A stretch of DNA of 64,000 nt from Bdellovibrionaceae bacterium UBA2316 (GCA_002345205.1 DDVI01000124.1:40859-104858); one strand, 5' to 3'. Shown: positions 35,224 through 44,961, numbered from the stretch's first letter. Numbers and translations are program-made. The notes: generated by a model from the letters alone, not told the origin.

Positions 35224-35604
35224 ATGAATATCGAATTAATGAGATGTAAAATTCATCGCGCAACAGTTACAGAGGCGGATTTAAACTATGAAGGATCTAT
35301 ATCACTTGACCCCGCACTTATTAAAGCGGCGGGACTATTTCTTCATGAAAAAGTGGACATATTAAATTGTAATAATGGTGCTCGATTCACTACGTATGTA
35401 ATCGAAGGCAAAAAAGGCCAGGTCTGTTTGAATGGAGCTGCTGCTCGACTCGTACAAAAAGGTGATCTAGTTATTATCGTTGCTTACGGCAGCATGCCGA
35501 TCGAAAAAGCAAAAGGGTTCAAGCCCGAAGTCGTCTTTGTCGATGCTAAAAATCGCCCTCGCGAGAAAAGACTAGAAAAACATTCAAAAAAGAGCCAGTA
35601 TTAA
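35224..35604 (+). CDS. panD: Aspartate 1-decarboxylase (pyruvoyl enzyme proenzyme)
   Basis: 126 aa. Makes beta-alanine for PanC. The self-cleavage site is Gly24-Ser25 in YEGSISLDP, with the conserved MRCKIHRATVTEADLNY before it and GARFTTYVIEG and CLNGAAARLVQKGDLVIIVAY after. Ser25 becomes the pyruvoyl group. AAGAGG precedes the ATG, and the gene lies ten bases after coaX, completing the pantothenate set. Confidence 0.96.
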   Translation: MNIELMRCKIHRATVTEADLNYEGSISLDPALIKAAGLFLHEKVDILNCNNGARFTTYVIEGKKGQVCLNGAAARLVQKGDLVIIVAYGSMPIEKAKGFKPEVVFVDAKNRPREKRLEKHSKKSQY

Positions 35605-35607
35605 AAG

Positions 35608-36324
35608 ATGAAAATCTTTATTATTGTTTCTTTATTTTTTGTTTTTCAAAAAGCTTTTGCAGATTTCGATCGCGCTATTTTTAAAAATTCTCAAATGATG
35701 GAAGATAGTGAAGTAGTGGAAGACGAAAAAGTAAAAATGAACTGCTTTGTCTATAAGAAGTATATTGTTTTAGAAAAAGAAGAGCCTGGATTCCTGGGTA
35801 AAAATATATACTACAAAGAAAATGAACTTAATAAGAAAGTTATGCCAGAAGTTTCTTGCAAAGACTTAAAAATGGAGTCTTTCAAAAAACTGCAAACTTC
35901 GGGTTCGTCATTTTATGGGATGTTCCGTCGCTTTCTTTTCGTTCAAGACCCAGATGAATTAAGTGCGCGTACCAAATTTGAAATTTACAATTTAGAGTCT
36001 GGTCAGATGATGTACTCTGGAGTCAAAAACAATAATACATTGATGAAGATAATCCCAGTTACCGCAAAAAAAACCGCGGTTGAATATTTCCAACGTTACC
36101 AAATAGACTGCGATTTCAACTCAGAAAAATTGAATCTAAAGTGCTGGAACGATTTTTTAGCGTCGATCGAAGTTCCTAAAGAAGTAAAAATTCCGTATCC
36201 TTCATGCCCAAAATCAAAAACACCAAAGAAATTTCAAGTGTTCTTGAAAATTTTAGTTCCTGATGTTCAAAAAAGTAAACGAAATTTCTTATGGGCTAAA
36301 CCTATCTGCGAAGTGGCTCCGTAA
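35608..36324 (+). CDS. Exported protein of unknown function
   Basis: 238 aa with a signal peptide (MKIFIIVSLFFVFQKAFA). The mature part is Lys- and Phe-rich with seven Cys, including CPKSKTPKKF and a last Cys four residues from the end (CEVAP), so disulfides are likely. No family is recognised. It starts three bases after panD's stop, so it may be transcribed with the pantothenate operon without sharing its function. Confidence 0.75.
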   Translation: MKIFIIVSLFFVFQKAFADFDRAIFKNSQMMEDSEVVEDEKVKMNCFVYKKYIVLEKEEPGFLGKNIYYKENELNKKVMPEVSCKDLKMESFKKLQTSGSSFYGMFRRFLFVQDPDELSARTKFEIYNLESGQMMYSGVKNNNTLMKIIPVTAKKTAVEYFQRYQIDCDFNSEKLNLKCWNDFLASIEVPKEVKIPYPSCPKSKTPKKFQVFLKILVPDVQKSKRNFLWAKPICEVAP

Positions 36325-36328
36325 TTAC

Positions 36329-37588
36329 CTAGGGCATTTCTTCTGTGGACTCTTCAGATTCCTTATCGGATGGGATAAATTTGATAGCTTGGTAACTGAT
36401 GGGAACCCCACCATTATATTCTTTCTGTATTAAATTTGTAATCTGTAACTTGATCTTCCGTTGAGCATCCCGCCAGTCCCTACGGGTGCCGTTTGTTTTC
36501 ATGTTATACATGAAGTAGACGTTGCCTTTTTTAGTAGAGATCACGCCAGCTAGCAATATTGCGGGTGAAACAGTTCCTGTTTTGGCGATAACTGAATTTT
36601 CCGTCACTTCATTGTTGTAAAGGTTACTGGATGACGACGTCACATCCGCTCCTACAACGCTGACAATATCTTCAAACTTAAGCGACTGAGCCTTTAATAC
36701 ATTATCAAAATCGATTAAAATTTTAAGTACCACCGAGCATCGTGCCGAATTGTAATTACCAGAACCTTCGATCGATAACTTATTTCCCGATCCGTTGAAT
36801 ATTTCAATATCATCCGTCGTAAGCTTTAAACGCTTTTCAATAAACTTCTTAAAATCTTTAGCGCCCCCTACAGATTCAAAAATAATGTTAGCTGAGTAAT
36901 TATTGGAATTACGATTCATCTCTTTTAACAATACACTTAACGGCGACGATCGAAAGGTCATGAATTCAAATCCGTCCGAGTGAAACTCTGTCGTCTTTAG
37001 AAACGAAAATTTTTTTACCAAAAGCTGAGCCGTCGCAACCATTGAAATTCCGTGTTCTTTTGCAAAAGCCAGAGTTTTAGAATAGTCGGTCGTTAAATTC
37101 TTAACTCGAAACAGATTCCTCAACACATCATCTGGTGTCGGCGATTCTGGCGTATAGTCTCCGACGGCGACAGCTCTGCTATTGATGTTCCAAACAAATT
37201 TAAACTTTTCATCAAAAGATAGTTCCTTTACTGATTTAATGCCTTTTAGGTTTAATTCCGAAATCACTAAATGCAGGAACTCTTTGCTAAAGTATGGATC
37301 ATTACCACCTTGAATATGCACGATGCCGGTTCCATCGACGTTCTTTCTATAAAATACCTTTGTATAGAAACGATAGTCGCGCCCTTTTTCTATCAGCGCC
37401 CAGTACGAAGTAATTAATTTAGACACCGAAGCAATGGGCAGTTTCTGGTCAATGTTGGTGCCACGTATGCCTAAACCTGAGCTTTTTTGCGCATCTAAAT
37501 GACAGAATGAATTAAGCGAGGAACCCCAAATCGTTGGGCCCAAAAATAGGAAAATAAAAAACACTATACTGCGCTGATTTTTTAACAA
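36329..37588 (-). CDS. dacB: D-alanyl-D-alanine carboxypeptidase/endopeptidase (PBP4, peptidase S13)
   Basis: 419 aa with a signal peptide. Active-site motifs are in order: SVSK (Ser54/Lys57), the SxN-type NSNNYSANIIFE near 230 and KTG in IAKTGTVSPAILLAG near 340. HIQGGNDPYF and GSGNKLSIEGSGNYNSARC are typical S13 motifs. It trims or opens peptidoglycan cross-links in the periplasm; PBP4 homologues help Bdellovibrio reshape the prey wall, but that role is not shown for this protein. It starts with TTG after AGGGG. A candidate + strand promoter lies in the divergent gap upstream. Confidence 0.9.
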   Translation of the reverse strand: MLKNQRSIVFFIFLFLGPTIWGSSLNSFCHLDAQKSSGLGIRGTNIDQKLPIASVSKLITSYWALIEKGRDYRFYTKVFYRKNVDGTGIVHIQGGNDPYFSKEFLHLVISELNLKGIKSVKELSFDEKFKFVWNINSRAVAVGDYTPESPTPDDVLRNLFRVKNLTTDYSKTLAFAKEHGISMVATAQLLVKKFSFLKTTEFHSDGFEFMTFRSSPLSVLLKEMNRNSNNYSANIIFESVGGAKDFKKFIEKRLKLTTDDIEIFNGSGNKLSIEGSGNYNSARCSVVLKILIDFDNVLKAQSLKFEDIVSVVGADVTSSSSNLYNNEVTENSVIAKTGTVSPAILLAGVISTKKGNVYFMYNMKTNGTRRDWRDAQRKIKLQITNLIQKEYNGGVPISYQAIKFIPSDKESEESTEEMP

Positions 37589-37658
37589 ACGTCCGCCCCT
37601 TGGATGCTATTTTTTGACTGTGCTTTGACTGGATACTCCCTAAAGCAAAGGAAGTGCC

Positions 37659-37687
37659 TTGACCTAGTTAGCTCCTCTGCTTTTAAC
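37659..37687 (+). promoter_or_regulatory. Candidate sigma-70-type promoter
   Basis: TTGACC (37659-37664), a 17-base spacer and TTTAAC (37682-37687) lie in the divergent gap between dacB and the membrane protein gene at 37775, on the strand of the latter. The -35 matches five of six and the -10 four of six consensus positions. Confidence 0.35.
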
Positions 37688-37774
37688 AGGATTTCAGTCG
37701 TTCTCGCCCTAAAAAAATTTCAAAGGTGATCAATTTTTGTTCACTAAAAAAACGATCAAGGTCATATCTTTTCG

Positions 37775-39268
37775 GTGCCGTTTCAATCCTTGTTTTCAAA
37801 GCTATTATTAGCCTCAGCGATTACCCTCGGGAGTACCTTTGTACTGATCGTATCTCATTCTGCTTCGCAAAGAATTTGCGTAAAAAATAGATCTATCGCA
37901 TTTATCGAATGGAAAAAAAATCTGATCCCAACCTGTGATTCGAACAATTCGGCAGAATGGTCAAAAGAAACTATTAAAATCGCCGATCAAGTAAATCATC
38001 AGCTTGAGATTTTAAATTTTCTAACGCCATCATCAAGGTTCTTGTTAACACTAACAGACGATACGAACCAACTGTATACAACCAAGCGCCGTTTAACGGT
38101 ATCTACGAATCTAGTAAACACGACCGACATTCTACCTTATGCAGTGATTAAGAGCTGGGTAGAAGATCAAAATAAAAATCTACCTAAATTTGATTTACTT
38201 CACGAAACCGTAACGTACTTCATTTTCTACAGCATTACTGGACGCGAACCGGTTTTACCTTTACAGACCGAAACACGGGCACCGGTGTTCTGGAAGTCGG
38301 TACAAAAAAGCAGTCATCCAAATTGTATCAGCGACTGGAAACTAACTCCTAAATGGCAGCTGTGTATCAATCGGTACTATCAATTCTTTGAAACGCGCAC
38401 TGATTTTATCAAAGAACGTCTTCAGCATAAATTCAACCAATCGTGGATCAGCGCTTACCAACGTTTAAGCTTAAATGAAAAAAGCCAACTCTTTAAGTTT
38501 GTTCTGAGCAGAATCAAAACATTTTCCATAGAGCCGTCTCTATTAAAAGAGGCTAGCTTTTCTAATTATATTCAATCAATGTCCTCATTCTGGTACATGA
38601 ATGAATACTTCCCGACTCAGAACGCAAACAAAGCCATGCTGGCCTCTATCATTAAAGACTTTAATCAAATTAATTTCGTGAACATTGTAGATAAATCAAA
38701 ATTTGATTTAGTGATCTTCAAGGAAGGGTTAAAACTAGCTACGTTTGACGGTAGCGAATCGTTATTAAAACCAATAAAAAACGATCCCACTTCGCTGGTA
38801 GCGCTATCCAACGGTGATGATTTTTCCGTTTTCCCTATCAAGAAAACAATTAAAATTTCATCATTCTCTAGATGGTCTGCCAATCAAATCGTAGTTGAAT
38901 CATGCCGTCCTTTAAAAATGAAAGAACTTTTAAAGTACACGGAATACACTGAAAAGTTACTATTGATTTATACCTGCAATCCACTGAAAGCAGAAAAAGT
39001 AGCTCGTTTAACTAAAGCGGGAATTTTAAATTACGCGCAGTTAAATAATGAAGAAATGTTTGCTCATTTCCACCTGCCGTCATTGGTATCTAAGCGAAAC
39101 TTGATTGATCCTAATTTAGAAGTATTTCAATTTCTTACGGAACGTTCTCAGAAAAACTCCGTCTATGAATTATTTGGCTGGAGAGAGCTAAATTGGGATC
39201 AGATTTCAAAAACCTACCGTCCCAAAGCGGTGGTGGACGCAGTTAATTTATTCCGCGTCCAACTCTAA
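37775..39268 (+). CDS. Membrane-anchored protein of unknown function
   Basis: 497 aa from a GTG. It has one hydrophobic N-terminal helix (LFSKLLLASAITLGSTFVLIVS) that could be a signal anchor, then a large soluble domain, probably periplasmic. The first third has three Cys (two in the first 55 residues after the helix) and LLHETVTYFIFYSITGREPV, where HETVTY only loosely resembles HExxH. The rest is mixed alpha/beta with no motif I know. Gene length and codon use look like its neighbours, so I take it as real. Confidence 0.72.
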   Translation: MPFQSLFSKLLLASAITLGSTFVLIVSHSASQRICVKNRSIAFIEWKKNLIPTCDSNNSAEWSKETIKIADQVNHQLEILNFLTPSSRFLLTLTDDTNQLYTTKRRLTVSTNLVNTTDILPYAVIKSWVEDQNKNLPKFDLLHETVTYFIFYSITGREPVLPLQTETRAPVFWKSVQKSSHPNCISDWKLTPKWQLCINRYYQFFETRTDFIKERLQHKFNQSWISAYQRLSLNEKSQLFKFVLSRIKTFSIEPSLLKEASFSNYIQSMSSFWYMNEYFPTQNANKAMLASIIKDFNQINFVNIVDKSKFDLVIFKEGLKLATFDGSESLLKPIKNDPTSLVALSNGDDFSVFPIKKTIKISSFSRWSANQIVVESCRPLKMKELLKYTEYTEKLLLIYTCNPLKAEKVARLTKAGILNYAQLNNEEMFAHFHLPSLVSKRNLIDPNLEVFQFLTERSQKNSVYELFGWRELNWDQISKTYRPKAVVDAVNLFRVQL

Positions 39269-39277
39269 TATTTTCAA

Positions 39278-40963
39278 TTACGTAAATAGCTTTTTAAAGA
39301 AACCCACTACCTTTTGCTTTAAGCCGCCCGCATTAACGACGTCACCTTTAGGTCCCGATTTTTTCTCGTATGATTTTGGACCTTTCGAGTAATTCGGTTT
39401 TCCGTTTTTGTAGCGTGGATTGTGTTGTTTTGGTTGGTTAGAACCCTCTTTCTTAAACGGCGCTGAGCCATTTTGATGAGACTTGTTCTGATGTTGAGGC
39501 TTACCCTGCTGTTGAGGTTTATTTCCTTGATGAGCGACGGCCCCATTGCGATTTTGATCATTACGTTCTGGCCTATTATCCTGACGTTGTGGCCGATCGC
39601 CTCGGTCGTTGCGATCACTACGCGGTTGCCCTTGTTTACCACCGTGACGAGGACCACGTTCCGGGCGTTTGCCACCACGGAAGTCTTTGCCACCTTTAGG
39701 TCTATCGCCACCGTGCGGACGGTTGCGATCACGATCTGAGAAAGCAACGTAGTCAGTTATCAATTCTGTTGTTTCCAAATAATCTTGATCAATTTTGCGC
39801 TTTAAGAATTCTTGAATACGATTCAAAGAATCTAAGTCGCGGTCACTGCATAAATTAAGAGCTGTACCTTCAGCATTCGCACGGCCGGTTCGACCGATAC
39901 GGTGTACGTATGTTTCGCAATCCATTGGCAGTTCATAGTTCACCACCAAATCAACGCCTTGAATATCCAAGCCGCGAGCTGCGATATCTGTGGCAACTAG
40001 AATGTTTTTCTCATTTACCGCTTTAAACTGCTCAAGAACGCGAGTTCTTTGAGTTTGGGTCATTAAACTGGAAATTGCGATGGCGGGTAATTGATTTTCA
40101 GAAAGGAACTGAGCCACTCTCTCAACATTGTTTTTAAAGTTTGTGAAAATGATCGCTTGTTTTGGATTTTTCTTCTTTAAAAGCGATAACAAAATTTGCG
40201 GCTTTTCACCATCACCTACGTGATACAAAAAGTCTTTTACATTATCAGCCGTCGCTTTGTCGCGAGAGATATTGATTTCTACCGGGTTAGCACCAAATTG
40301 ATAAGCCGTGCTTAATACATCTAAATTCAAAGTCGCACTGAATACTAGGAACTGACGTTCTCTAGGAACTCGTTGCAGGATAAATTTCATATCATCTTTG
40401 AAGCCCATATCAAACATTCGGTCAGCTTCGTCGAAAACAATCGCGCGCACCAAACGTAAATCGATCAGATGTTCTTTATATAAATCTAAAAGGCGACCTG
40501 GAGTTGCGAAAATAAATTGTACACCATTTCTAAGTCCGCTTTTTTGTTTGTCGTAACCAACGCCACCGTACACAGAGATCGAGTGCAAGTTCATACCTTT
40601 AGTGAACAAACCAAAATTTTCGTAAACTTGTTCCGCTAATTCGCGTGTCGGCAACAAAACCAAAATGAAATTGTTTGATTTCCAATCTGGGAATTTACGT
40701 TGAGCTGTAATTTCATCATCAGATGGTGTTTGAGATCTAAGGACTCGGTCAATAAGTGGTAACAAAAAGGCGGCCGTTTTACCTGTCCCTGTTTGCGCTA
40801 AGCCCGCTAAGTCTTGGCCTTTTAAAACTATCGGTATCGCTTGTTCTTGGATTGGCGTAGGGTTTTTATAGCCAAGATCCATTATATTTTTATGTAATTC
40901 AGGAACTAAGTTCCATTCAGAAAATTCCAAATCGTCTCCATAAGTTAAGTCTATTTCTGTCAC
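39278..40963 (-). CDS. DEAD-box ATP-dependent RNA helicase with long disordered tail
   Basis: 561 aa. Motifs in order: Q motif (NPTPIQEQAIPI), I (AQTGTGKT), Ia (PTRELAEQ), II (DEAD), III (SAT), IV (IFTNFKNNVE), V (ATDIAARGLDI) and VI (HRIGRTGR). Residues after about 410 form a tail rich in Arg, Gly, Asp, Asn and Gln that ends in a basic amphipathic helix (LKQKVVGFFKKLFT). It looks like the RhlE/SrmB group, which remodels RNA in ribosome assembly and cold response. It lies 15 bases after the alpha/beta hydrolase gene. Confidence 0.95.
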   Translation of the reverse strand: MTEIDLTYGDDLEFSEWNLVPELHKNIMDLGYKNPTPIQEQAIPIVLKGQDLAGLAQTGTGKTAAFLLPLIDRVLRSQTPSDDEITAQRKFPDWKSNNFILVLLPTRELAEQVYENFGLFTKGMNLHSISVYGGVGYDKQKSGLRNGVQFIFATPGRLLDLYKEHLIDLRLVRAIVFDEADRMFDMGFKDDMKFILQRVPRERQFLVFSATLNLDVLSTAYQFGANPVEINISRDKATADNVKDFLYHVGDGEKPQILLSLLKKKNPKQAIIFTNFKNNVERVAQFLSENQLPAIAISSLMTQTQRTRVLEQFKAVNEKNILVATDIAARGLDIQGVDLVVNYELPMDCETYVHRIGRTGRANAEGTALNLCSDRDLDSLNRIQEFLKRKIDQDYLETTELITDYVAFSDRDRNRPHGGDRPKGGKDFRGGKRPERGPRHGGKQGQPRSDRNDRGDRPQRQDNRPERNDQNRNGAVAHQGNKPQQQGKPQHQNKSHQNGSAPFKKEGSNQPKQHNPRYKNGKPNYSKGPKSYEKKSGPKGDVVNAGGLKQKVVGFFKKLFT

Positions 40964-40978
40964 TAAAGACTTAAAAAT

Positions 40979-41818
40979 TCAACGATTTATCCCGTCTAAA
41001 AAGCTCTCAAGTTCACGAGCGAACACCTCGGGCTGATCGGCGTGAATCCAGTGTCCCGCGTCAGAAATTTCAATCCCCGTAATTAGCTTATTTTGCCGAA
41101 GAATTTGCTCGAAGACAGACTTTTTCAAATCCTTAGAGTTCTGTCCCCGCATATACAGAGTTGGGACCGATATGTGATCGATCAAAGGCCAGGAATTTTC
41201 ACTTCGACCTTGTTTAACGGAATCAATGATACCCTCTTTAGAAAACTTCCAGTCAAACTGACCGCCTGGCTTTTCCTCAAGATTGGCGATCAGAAACGGA
41301 ACGATCGTCTTTAAGTTCTCTTTTGAAGCAAATTCGTGTTCAAATCGGTGCTCAAAAAACTCTTTAATTTCTGCCCGGCTGGAAAAGGGAGTCGGAATGG
41401 CGCCTAGCATCTTTTGGTAATATAGATAACTATCTGGATCGCCTTCGGGCCCGATATCTTCGATCACCAAACTTTTCAAACGGTCAGAGTGAAGGTAGCT
41501 AAAATATAAGGCATTTCTCCCCCCCATCGAGTGGCCAACCAGGTTAATTGAAGTCCAATTTAACGCGTCTAAAATTTGAAAAAGATCATCGGCAAAATCC
41601 TTGGGATGATAGCCAGAAGCGGGTTTCATGGATTTCCCATGACCACGCTGATCGTAGACCAAGCATTGATATTTGCCTGAAAGTCTGCGGGTCACTGAAC
41701 CCCAGTTATTTAGAAAGCCCATTAGACCATGAAGGAAAACAACCTTAGGTAAATGGTCCTCGCCCGTGATCCGATAGTTAAAATTATCCAAAATTGACAT
41801 GCCTTTACCGATTAACAT
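40979..41818 (-). CDS. Alpha/beta hydrolase
   Basis: 279 aa; an ATG six codons downstream (41800) is an alternative start and neither has a clear SD. KVVFLHGLMGFLNNW carries the oxyanion HG motif, VYDQRGHGKS follows, the nucleophile elbow is GHSMGG and the catalytic His lies in DAGHWIHADQP. This is the YbfF/MenH-like esterase pattern, with unknown substrate. It is probably the first gene of an operon with the helicase. Confidence 0.88.
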   Translation of the reverse strand: MLIGKGMSILDNFNYRITGEDHLPKVVFLHGLMGFLNNWGSVTRRLSGKYQCLVYDQRGHGKSMKPASGYHPKDFADDLFQILDALNWTSINLVGHSMGGRNALYFSYLHSDRLKSLVIEDIGPEGDPDSYLYYQKMLGAIPTPFSSRAEIKEFFEHRFEHEFASKENLKTIVPFLIANLEEKPGGQFDWKFSKEGIIDSVKQGRSENSWPLIDHISVPTLYMRGQNSKDLKKSVFEQILRQNKLITGIEISDAGHWIHADQPEVFARELESFLDGINR

Positions 41819-41865
41819 GGTTGTCAGCTATTGAAAATCGAATTCAAATCCTTTAGTTTGAACAG

Positions 41866-43050
41866 ATGCGTCCTGAACTGCACCAAGACTGGATCGACTA
41901 TAAAGCGGTTGAAATTGTCGAGCGATTACAAAAGAAGAACTTTGAAGCCTATTTAGTAGGTGGATGCGTGCGCGATCTGCTGGTCAATGAACATCCGAAA
42001 GATTATGACATTGCCACATCGGCTCGTCCTGAAGAAGTTCGTCGAATCATTCCAAATAGTTTCCTCATCGGTCGACGTTTTAAATTAATTCTAGTTCGTC
42101 GTGGAGCCGCTCAATACGAAGTTTCAACCTTTCGTCGCAGCCGTGGCCCCGAGGATGACACGGCCAACGCTGAATCCGAAGTAGTAACCGAAGATAATTT
42201 TTACGGCACCGCCGAAGAAGATGCTGTTCGTCGCGACTTCACAGTGAATGCACTTTTCTATGATCCGTTAAAACAAAAGATGCTCGACTATTGCAACGGT
42301 CTTGCGGATATTGAAAATCGCACAATTCGAATTATCGGTGACCCGGTTATTCGTTTGAATGAAGATCCAATTCGTATTTTGCGCGGGATTCGATTAGCTC
42401 ATAAATTAAATTTTAATTTAGAAGCTAGTTTCCGTAGTGCAATTGAAACAAATGGTTCGTGTCTAAAAAATGCGATTCTACCTAGAAAACGCGAAGAGTT
42501 TTTAAAAATTCTGCGCTTAAAAGATCCGGGATTAACATTCTTAGAAATGTTTGATTTAAAAATCCTGCAATATTGCCTGCCGTCTTTAAACGATCTCTTT
42601 TTAAATCAAGACGCGCAGATTGTTTTCTTAAATACCTTGGATGATTTAAAAAAACTTGTTTTAACAGACACCGAGCCTTCAAGTTTATTCTTAGTATTCT
42701 TATACGCATTTATCCGGGCGGCTATTGATCCTGAAGATATTGGCAAAGCCGATCTAGAAGGCAATCCGTTGCTGAATAAATTAATGAAAGACGAATTGGG
42801 AGTTTTCAAACAAGAAGCCATTCATTTCTTCAAGACAATAAGTTTTATGCCGTCTCTAACGAATATCGATACGTTTAATCGCAAAGGCGAACGACGTAAG
42901 CAAGGTTTCCTGTCTCATCCTTACTTGAGCACGGCCAATGAACTCTGCCTGTACGAACACCTTTATAAATATTCAGATTATGTTTTCTGGAAAAAGCAGA
43001 TTGATGCGGCTGCTTCTGGATCCTATGCGCGCTCGAACGAACGCACATAA
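41866..43050 (+). CDS. pcnB: Poly(A) polymerase / tRNA nucleotidyltransferase family, PcnB-like
   Basis: 394 aa. Class II nucleotidyltransferase: YLVGGCVRDLLVNEHPKDYDIATSARPEEV has the GG and DxD catalytic motifs, followed by GRRFKLILVRRG, VSTFRR, RRDFTVNALFYDP and RILRGIRLAHKL. The RRDFTVNALFYDP and GRRFKL forms fit PcnB, which adds poly(A) tails that mark RNA for decay, rather than a CCA-adding enzyme, though the two are hard to separate. It converges on cheB with a seven-base gap. Confidence 0.88.
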   Translation: MRPELHQDWIDYKAVEIVERLQKKNFEAYLVGGCVRDLLVNEHPKDYDIATSARPEEVRRIIPNSFLIGRRFKLILVRRGAAQYEVSTFRRSRGPEDDTANAESEVVTEDNFYGTAEEDAVRRDFTVNALFYDPLKQKMLDYCNGLADIENRTIRIIGDPVIRLNEDPIRILRGIRLAHKLNFNLEASFRSAIETNGSCLKNAILPRKREEFLKILRLKDPGLTFLEMFDLKILQYCLPSLNDLFLNQDAQIVFLNTLDDLKKLVLTDTEPSSLFLVFLYAFIRAAIDPEDIGKADLEGNPLLNKLMKDELGVFKQEAIHFFKTISFMPSLTNIDTFNRKGERRKQGFLSHPYLSTANELCLYEHLYKYSDYVFWKKQIDAAASGSYARSNERT

Positions 43051-43057
43051 TCGGGCA

Positions 43058-44113
43058 TTACGCCGCTGTTGTTTTCTTTAAATGATTTAATATTTCTTGA
43101 GCAATACGGTCTAAAGGCAAAATCTTATCGATGGCACCCACGTTCACTGCCGCTGATGGCATTCCATAGACCACGCAGCTTTTTTCATCCTGAGCAAAGT
43201 TATAGCTTCCAGCTTTTTTCATTTCTAGTAAGCCTTCGGCACCATCTTTGCCCATACCAGTCAGCACAACACCGACCGCGTTTGCGCCCACATATTGCGC
43301 TACTGATCTAAGCAAGTAATCCGCAGCCGGACGCACATTATGCAATTGAACCTGTTGATGCAAAGTTACCGTATACTTCGCTCCCTGACGTCGAACTTCC
43401 ATATGAAAATTTCCAGGAGCAATAAGAACTCGGCCGGGATGGACAACATCTCCGTCTTGAGCTTCTTTTACTTCGAATGGAAACAAAGTATTCAAATGAT
43501 TGGCAAATGTTTTTGTAAAACCAGGTGGCATGTGTTGCACGACCACCGTACCGGGAATATCTGCTGGCATATTTTTAAAAAGTACCTTAAGAGCTTCCGT
43601 TCCTCCAGTCGAAGAGGCAATCGCCAAAATCTGGTTCGTCGTTTTAGCTAAAGACTGATTCGCTTTTTTATCACTTGAATATTTAGCTTCATAGGAAACT
43701 CTTTGAATCATTTTAGCGTTGTGAACGTCTTTTACAATCTGAACAATTGTCTTAGCAATACTTTCCAAATTTTTCGCAACGTCGATAGAAGGTTTTTCGA
43801 CAACCTCGACAGCTCCTGCCTCGATTGCACGTAGATAAGTTTGCGAGCCATGTGAAGCTACCGAACTAAATACTATAGTTTTAATTGGAAAGTGTTTCAT
43901 GACTTTCTCTAGAAAAGTAATGCCATCCATTTTAGGCATTTCCACGTCCAACATCATTACGTCAGGCTTAAGTTCAAATATTTTTTCACGAGCTTGGTAG
44001 GGATCACCTACACTACCAATAACTTCAATTTGCGAATCAGTCGCAAAAATTTTCTCTAACATTTTACGAATGACTAATGAATCATCAACGATAAGAACCT
44101 TGATCTTACTCAC
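43058..44113 (-). CDS. cheB: Chemotaxis protein-glutamate methylesterase
   Basis: 351 aa. An N-terminal receiver domain with D10/D11 and the phosphoacceptor Asp56 in MMLDVEMPKMDG is joined to the C-terminal methylesterase, with the catalytic Ser in ASSTGG, His in QHMPPGF and Asp in GMGKDG. It removes methyl groups from, and deamidates, chemoreceptors when phosphorylated by CheA. Start overlaps cheR's stop (ATGA). No receptor gene is in the window. Confidence 0.96.
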   Translation of the reverse strand: MSKIKVLIVDDSLVIRKMLEKIFATDSQIEVIGSVGDPYQAREKIFELKPDVMMLDVEMPKMDGITFLEKVMKHFPIKTIVFSSVASHGSQTYLRAIEAGAVEVVEKPSIDVAKNLESIAKTIVQIVKDVHNAKMIQRVSYEAKYSSDKKANQSLAKTTNQILAIASSTGGTEALKVLFKNMPADIPGTVVVQHMPPGFTKTFANHLNTLFPFEVKEAQDGDVVHPGRVLIAPGNFHMEVRRQGAKYTVTLHQQVQLHNVRPAADYLLRSVAQYVGANAVGVVLTGMGKDGAEGLLEMKKAGSYNFAQDEKSCVVYGMPSAAVNVGAIDKILPLDRIAQEILNHLKKTTAA

Positions 44114-44961
44114 TTCGCTTTCCTTTGATAAATGGCTTTAGACATAGGTGAAATCAGGTCATTTTTAATATTTCCTGATTCAGAATGGCCTAATAGTAAA
44201 TAACCCTTTGAATTCAAAGACGATGACAAGTTTTCCACAACTTTACTCACAGTCTTATCATCAAAGTAGATCAAAACATTTCGACAAAATATAAAATCAA
44301 AAGGTCTTTTAAATTCATATTTTTCGCTAATTAAATTGAATTGAGAAAAGTGAACCATCTCGCGAATGAAATCCTTTACGCGGTAGATAGTTTCGCCGTC
44401 TTGAGTTGAGCGATCGAAATATTTGAACATCAAGTCTTTAGAGATACCGCTCATTTCACTTTCTTTGTAGTAGCCTAGTGCGCCCTTCTTCAGAACTTCT
44501 GTATCGATATCTGAAGCCAAAATACGAACGGACGGTCTAAGTTTTTCAGGAATATTTTCACACACCGTAATGGCAATCGTGTATGGCTCTTGTCCAGTGC
44601 TCGCGGCCGCGCACCAAATACGCATGGAATATAAAGTTTCAAAATGTGTTTTTACTGCTTTACCAAACCAAGTAAAGTGGGCGGCTTCCCTAAAGAATGA
44701 CGTCATATTCGTCGTTAATGCCGAAATAAATTCTTGTGTTTCTGCAGGACCAGCTGATTTTAAAAACATCCAATATTGCTCAAACGATGTTTTGTTATAA
44801 GCCCGCAAAATTTTTGCTAATCTGTTTTTTACTAATGCTTCGTTTTTTGGATTAAAGGGTAAGTTTACGCCCGCTAACTCATAAATATAGCTAGCAAACT
44901 TTGTGTATGTTTCCTGCGATAGTTTAAACTCTTCGTAGTTTAAGTTCTTTGCAGCGCTCAC
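44110..44961 (-). CDS. cheR: Chemotaxis protein methyltransferase
   Basis: 283 aa. Methylates chemoreceptor glutamates with S-adenosylmethionine. It has the helical N-domain, then IWCAAASTGQEPYTIAIT (the SAM-binding GEEPY-type motif), ILASDIDTEVLKKG and PFDFIFCRNVLIYFDDKT. The C-terminal LLLGHSES is the usual end. It overlaps cheA at the start and cheB at the end, so the three are translationally coupled. Confidence 0.96.
   Translation of the reverse strand: MSAAKNLNYEEFKLSQETYTKFASYIYELAGVNLPFNPKNEALVKNRLAKILRAYNKTSFEQYWMFLKSAGPAETQEFISALTTNMTSFFREAAHFTWFGKAVKTHFETLYSMRIWCAAASTGQEPYTIAITVCENIPEKLRPSVRILASDIDTEVLKKGALGYYKESEMSGISKDLMFKYFDRSTQDGETIYRVKDFIREMVHFSQFNLISEKYEFKRPFDFIFCRNVLIYFDDKTVSKVVENLSSSLNSKGYLLLGHSESGNIKNDLISPMSKAIYQRKAK

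Noticed and set aside
37775..39268. Zinc protease (HETVTY) in the membrane protein
   Set aside because: HExxH is not satisfied, because the fifth residue is Thr-Tyr rather than His.
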